DNA from: Mariprofundales bacterium
GTDB taxonomy: Bacteria > Pseudomonadota > Zetaproteobacteria > Mariprofundales > S012-25
Assembly: GCA_015487905.1 (NCBI GenBank)
Contig: WFOX01000080.1
Location: 1-14,268, forward strand
Direction of reading: 5' to 3'
Length of the DNA: 14,268 nucleotides
Position numbers and translations under genes: made by a program. Below the pieces are notes generated by a model. The model was not told the origin of the DNA. It did not search any database and saw only the letters and a list, made by a program, of their open reading frames with translations. Of this stretch, positions 11,807 to 14,268 are shown one piece after another (the first letter of the stretch is position 1; every line of letters begins with the position of its first letter).

Positions 11807-13771
11807 ATGCGTCGTGCGTGCATTGCGTTCCTCCTCCTTGCGGGTGTGGGCGGCGGGGCGGGAGCTGCGCCCGCCCTTGCCGCGCCCACGAAAAGCGACC
11901 CGCTTAGTGTGGCGCGCTCACTTCTTGCCCACGGTGAGCCTGAAGAGGCCGTGCGGCTTGCGCGCCGCATGCTCGCCGAAGGCGTGGGCGATCCGGCGCT
12001 CAAGCGCGTGTGGCTTGCGGTCATCGCCGATGCGGAGTGGATGCGCGCCGAGGCTCAGCGCTTTGCGCATCCTGAGCCTGCGCTGAAGGCGTTGCGCGCG
12101 CTGCTTGGTGCATATCCGAAGGGAGAGGTGCCGGCGCGCCTGCGCCTGCGTGAGGTGCGCCTTCTGCGCGCCGCGGGCAAGCTGGATGAGGCCTTGACCA
12201 AGGCCATAGCACTCGCCGAAGCCGCGCTGGATGAGGAGATCTCCGCCCAAGCGGCCTTAGAGGCCGCGCGCGCATGGCTGGAGAAGGGAAGGCGGGGAGA
12301 GGCCGCCGGCATGTTGCTGAAAGCTTCCGTGCGCGCGCAAAAGCCCGCCACGCGCGCGGCGGCGCTGGCCTGGCTTGGCTGGATCGCGATGCAAGAGGGA
12401 CGGCCTGCTCAAGCGCTTGCGCGCTTTGAAGAAGCCAAGCGCTTGGATGCGCAGGCGTTTTCCGAGGATCCGCGCTTGCTTGCGGCCTATGTGCATGCGC
12501 TTGCCCATGCGGGCCGCACGCAGGATGCGCTTGCAGCCGCGGATCAGTTTCTTGACCTCTGGGGCGATGCCGAGGGACCCGAGGCCTGGGGCGTGCGGCT
12601 TTTGCGCGCGGATTTGCTTGCGCAAAGCCCGGATCCGCAGGTGCGGGCGCGCGCGGCCGTGGCCTATGCGAAGCTCGCCGACGATGCGCCGCGCTCGCGC
12701 TTCGGGGCGCTTGCGCGGCTGCGGCTTTGGATGCTGGAAGCCGAGCGCGTGCAGGATCGCAAGCGCTTGCTTGCGCTCATTGCGCGCATGGAGCGCTTGG
12801 CGGCGGCTTTCCAACTTTCGCCCGTGGAAGACGAGGCGATGTGGGACATCGGCCGCATTTGGGCGCGCATCGCGCGCACGCCGAACGAGGTGCGCAAGGC
12901 GCTTGCGGCGCTGTTGCGCGCGGCGTCTTCCGATGCGCCGTTTGCCGAGGATGCCGCGCGGCTCGGGCGCAAGCTGTTTGCGCGCGAGCTGAACCGATTG
13001 CTCGCAGCGGACAAGAAAAAAGAGGCCGTGGCGCTTTGGCGCGCCTTTCCGGCGTTGCATCCCGATCCCGGGCCTGATGCGGCGCGCTTTTTGGCGATTG
13101 CCCGCGCGATGCGCGCGCTTGGGCTTTGGGATGAGGCCGAGGCTGTGCTGGATGAGGTGGCGCGCGCGCACGCCGAGGACTTGCAAGGGGAGCTTGCGGC
13201 GCTGGAGCGCGCCTATGTGTGGCTGGAGCGCGGCGATGCGGATGGGTTTGAAAAGCTCATCCGTTGGCTCAATCGCCGCGAAGCGACCGTGTTTCGGCCG
13301 GAAGCGCTCGTGGTCGGCGCGCGCATGCTGATCCGCAAGGGGCGCTTCGCGCAGGCGCGTCAGGTGCTTTTGGGCGTGCGCGCCGAGGACTTGGCACCGC
13401 GCGTGCAGCGCGACTACTGGCTTGCGCGTGCGCGCGCAGCCGAGCACCTAAAGCGCTGGCGCGAGGCGCGCTTCGCCTGGCAGGCCGCGATCGCCGCGGG
13501 CTTGCGCACTTCCCAAGCCCGCTTCCACTTGGGCCTCGCTTGGATGCGGCTCGGCAACTGCGAAGCGGCCTTGCGCGTTTGGAACGCGATCCCAGAGAAC
13601 GAGCGCGACGAGGCCTGGCGCTACCACGCCGCGCTTTGTCTGGCGCGGCTTGGCCGCACCGAAGAAGCGCGTGCGCTTTGGGAGGCGCTTGCGAAGAACG
13701 CGGATGCGCCCTATGCCGGCGCGGCGGCGCTGATGCTCGCCTCCTTGCAAGCCAAGGAGCGGCGGCCATGA
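11807..13771 (+). CDS. Exported TPR-like helical-repeat protein
   Basis: The 654-residue protein begins with a signal peptide (MRRACIAFLLLAGVGGG onward, likely cut after ALA near residue 25). The rest is alpha-helical hairpins resembling tetratricopeptide repeats. Examples are GEPEEAVRLARRMLAEG, EGRPAQALARFEEAKRLD, GRFAQARQVLLGV and GNCEAALRVWNAIPENE. Such proteins usually serve as periplasmic or outer-membrane-associated scaffolds; no enzyme motif is seen. The start at 11807 is required for the signal peptide and has GAGGG nearby. The stop overlaps the start of the next sigma-54 activator (ATGA). Placement between two flagellar-type activators and behind a sigma-54 promoter suggests a motility or envelope-assembly role, which is inference. 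I do not recognise a named family. Confidence 0.88.
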   Translation: MRRACIAFLLLAGVGGGAGAAPALAAPTKSDPLSVARSLLAHGEPEEAVRLARRMLAEGVGDPALKRVWLAVIADAEWMRAEAQRFAHPEPALKALRALLGAYPKGEVPARLRLREVRLLRAAGKLDEALTKAIALAEAALDEEISAQAALEAARAWLEKGRRGEAAGMLLKASVRAQKPATRAAALAWLGWIAMQEGRPAQALARFEEAKRLDAQAFSEDPRLLAAYVHALAHAGRTQDALAAADQFLDLWGDAEGPEAWGVRLLRADLLAQSPDPQVRARAAVAYAKLADDAPRSRFGALARLRLWMLEAERVQDRKRLLALIARMERLAAAFQLSPVEDEAMWDIGRIWARIARTPNEVRKALAALLRAASSDAPFAEDAARLGRKLFARELNRLLAADKKKEAVALWRAFPALHPDPGPDAARFLAIARAMRALGLWDEAEAVLDEVARAHAEDLQGELAALERAYVWLERGDADGFEKLIRWLNRREATVFRPEALVVGARMLIRKGRFAQARQVLLGVRAEDLAPRVQRDYWLARARAAEHLKRWREARFAWQAAIAAGLRTSQARFHLGLAWMRLGNCEAALRVWNAIPENERDEAWRYHAALCLARLGRTEEARALWEALAKNADAPYAGAAALMLASLQAKERRP

Positions 13772-14268
13772 GCGGCGTGCTGCTCGTGGGCGTGCCAATC
13801 GCGAAAGAACCGGAGGTGCGCGCGCTGTTTGCAGAAGCGCTGGCCGGCGTGCCCGTGGGCGTCGGCGCGGTGGAGGAGGCCGCGGCCTTTGACGGGCTCG
13901 TCGTGCTTTGGGATGCAGGCACGGCGGTTGTGGATGCCGAGACCATCTTTACGCGCAACCACCGCGCGCGCGTGATCGTGCTTACGCCCCATGACGATCC
14001 CGAGCGCGCCTCGCGGCTTATGCGCATGGGCGTGTTGGATGTGCGCAGGTTTCCGCCGCCCAAGGAGGCCTTGGCCGCGGCCTATCGCCAGCAGGAGCAC
14101 TTGCAGGCGCTCGCGCGCGAGGCCGAGCGGCGCACGAAGCGCGCCGCCAATGACGCGCGCGCGGTGTTCATCACCGAGGATCGCGAGATGCAGCGGCTTT
14201 TGGACAAGGCCGCGCTCATTGCGCCATCGCGCGCATCCGTGCTGCTTTTGGGGGAGACGGGCGTGGGC
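13768..14268 (+). CDS. Sigma-54 activator with degenerate receiver, FleQ/FlrA-like (3' truncated by window)
   Basis: The first 167 residues are present; the gene runs off the window. Residues 1 to about 110 have the outline of a receiver domain, but the N-terminal acidic pair is absent (GVLLVGVPIAKEPE) and the lysine motif is replaced by RRFPPPKE. A possible remnant of the acceptor position is the Asp in VVLWDAG, so phosphorylation is unlikely. An Arg/Glu-rich linker helix leads to the start of an AAA+ domain. It has ITEDREMQRLLDKAALIAPS followed by VLLLGETGVG, the beginning of Walker A. A degenerate receiver before the AAA+ domain is typical of FleQ and FlrA, flagellar master regulators that in Pseudomonas respond to c-di-GMP. 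It overlaps the TPR-like gene by four bases. Identification as FleQ itself is inference. Confidence 0.85.
   Translation, partial: MSGVLLVGVPIAKEPEVRALFAEALAGVPVGVGAVEEAAAFDGLVVLWDAGTAVVDAETIFTRNHRARVIVLTPHDDPERASRLMRMGVLDVRRFPPPKEALAAAYRQQEHLQALAREAERRTKRAANDARAVFITEDREMQRLLDKAALIAPSRASVLLLGETGVG

Overview
The window is a GC-rich stretch of bacterial chromosome. A proteobacterium is most likely: the type I glutamine synthetase has an intact adenylylation-site motif, there are matches to sigma-54 and sigma-28 (FliA) promoters, and there are NtrC-class enhancer-binding proteins, a PilZ protein, a GGDEF protein and an HD-GYP protein. The species cannot be named from sequence alone.

Layout. 1-465 is the 3' end of glnA, closed by a textbook intrinsic terminator. 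584-940 is a small coiled-coil protein with a C-terminal membrane anchor. 1093-1953 (minus) is a two-gene unit of small exported proteins ending in a hairpin. 2080-3581 (plus) is a two-gene unit, a short helical protein overlapping a GGDEF diguanylate cyclase, preceded by a good sigma-54 promoter match. 3660-6228 (plus) is a lemA/M48-peptidase pair. 6229-7166 is a CRISPR leader and an array of 12 repeats and 11 spacers, with no cas genes in the window. 7320-10231 (minus) is a four-gene operon: small protein, single-domain response regulator, response regulator with HD-GYP output, and PilZ protein. It has a sigma-28-type promoter at one end and a strong bidirectional terminator at the other. 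10370-14268 (plus, divergent) holds an NtrC-class sigma-54 activator, an exported TPR-like protein directly behind a near-perfect sigma-54 promoter, and the start of a second sigma-54 activator with a degenerate receiver domain, cut by the window edge.

How the parts fit. The right half looks like the regulatory edge of a flagellar/motility locus. It has a FlrC/FleR-type activator, a FleQ/FlrA-like activator, a sigma-54 promoter between them, and a FliA-type promoter driving a c-di-GMP degradation and sensing operon. The GGDEF gene on the left, also behind a sigma-54-type promoter, could supply the c-di-GMP. Synthesis (GGDEF), breakdown (HD-GYP) and sensing (PilZ) of c-di-GMP are therefore all encoded within about 7.5 kb. 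The flagellar assignment rests on promoter motifs and domain families; no structural flagellar gene is visible here.

The CRISPR array sits between the membrane-protease pair and the motility operon. Leader, repeat decay and 3' repeat handle all indicate transcription on the plus strand. Its subtype cannot be assigned without cas genes.
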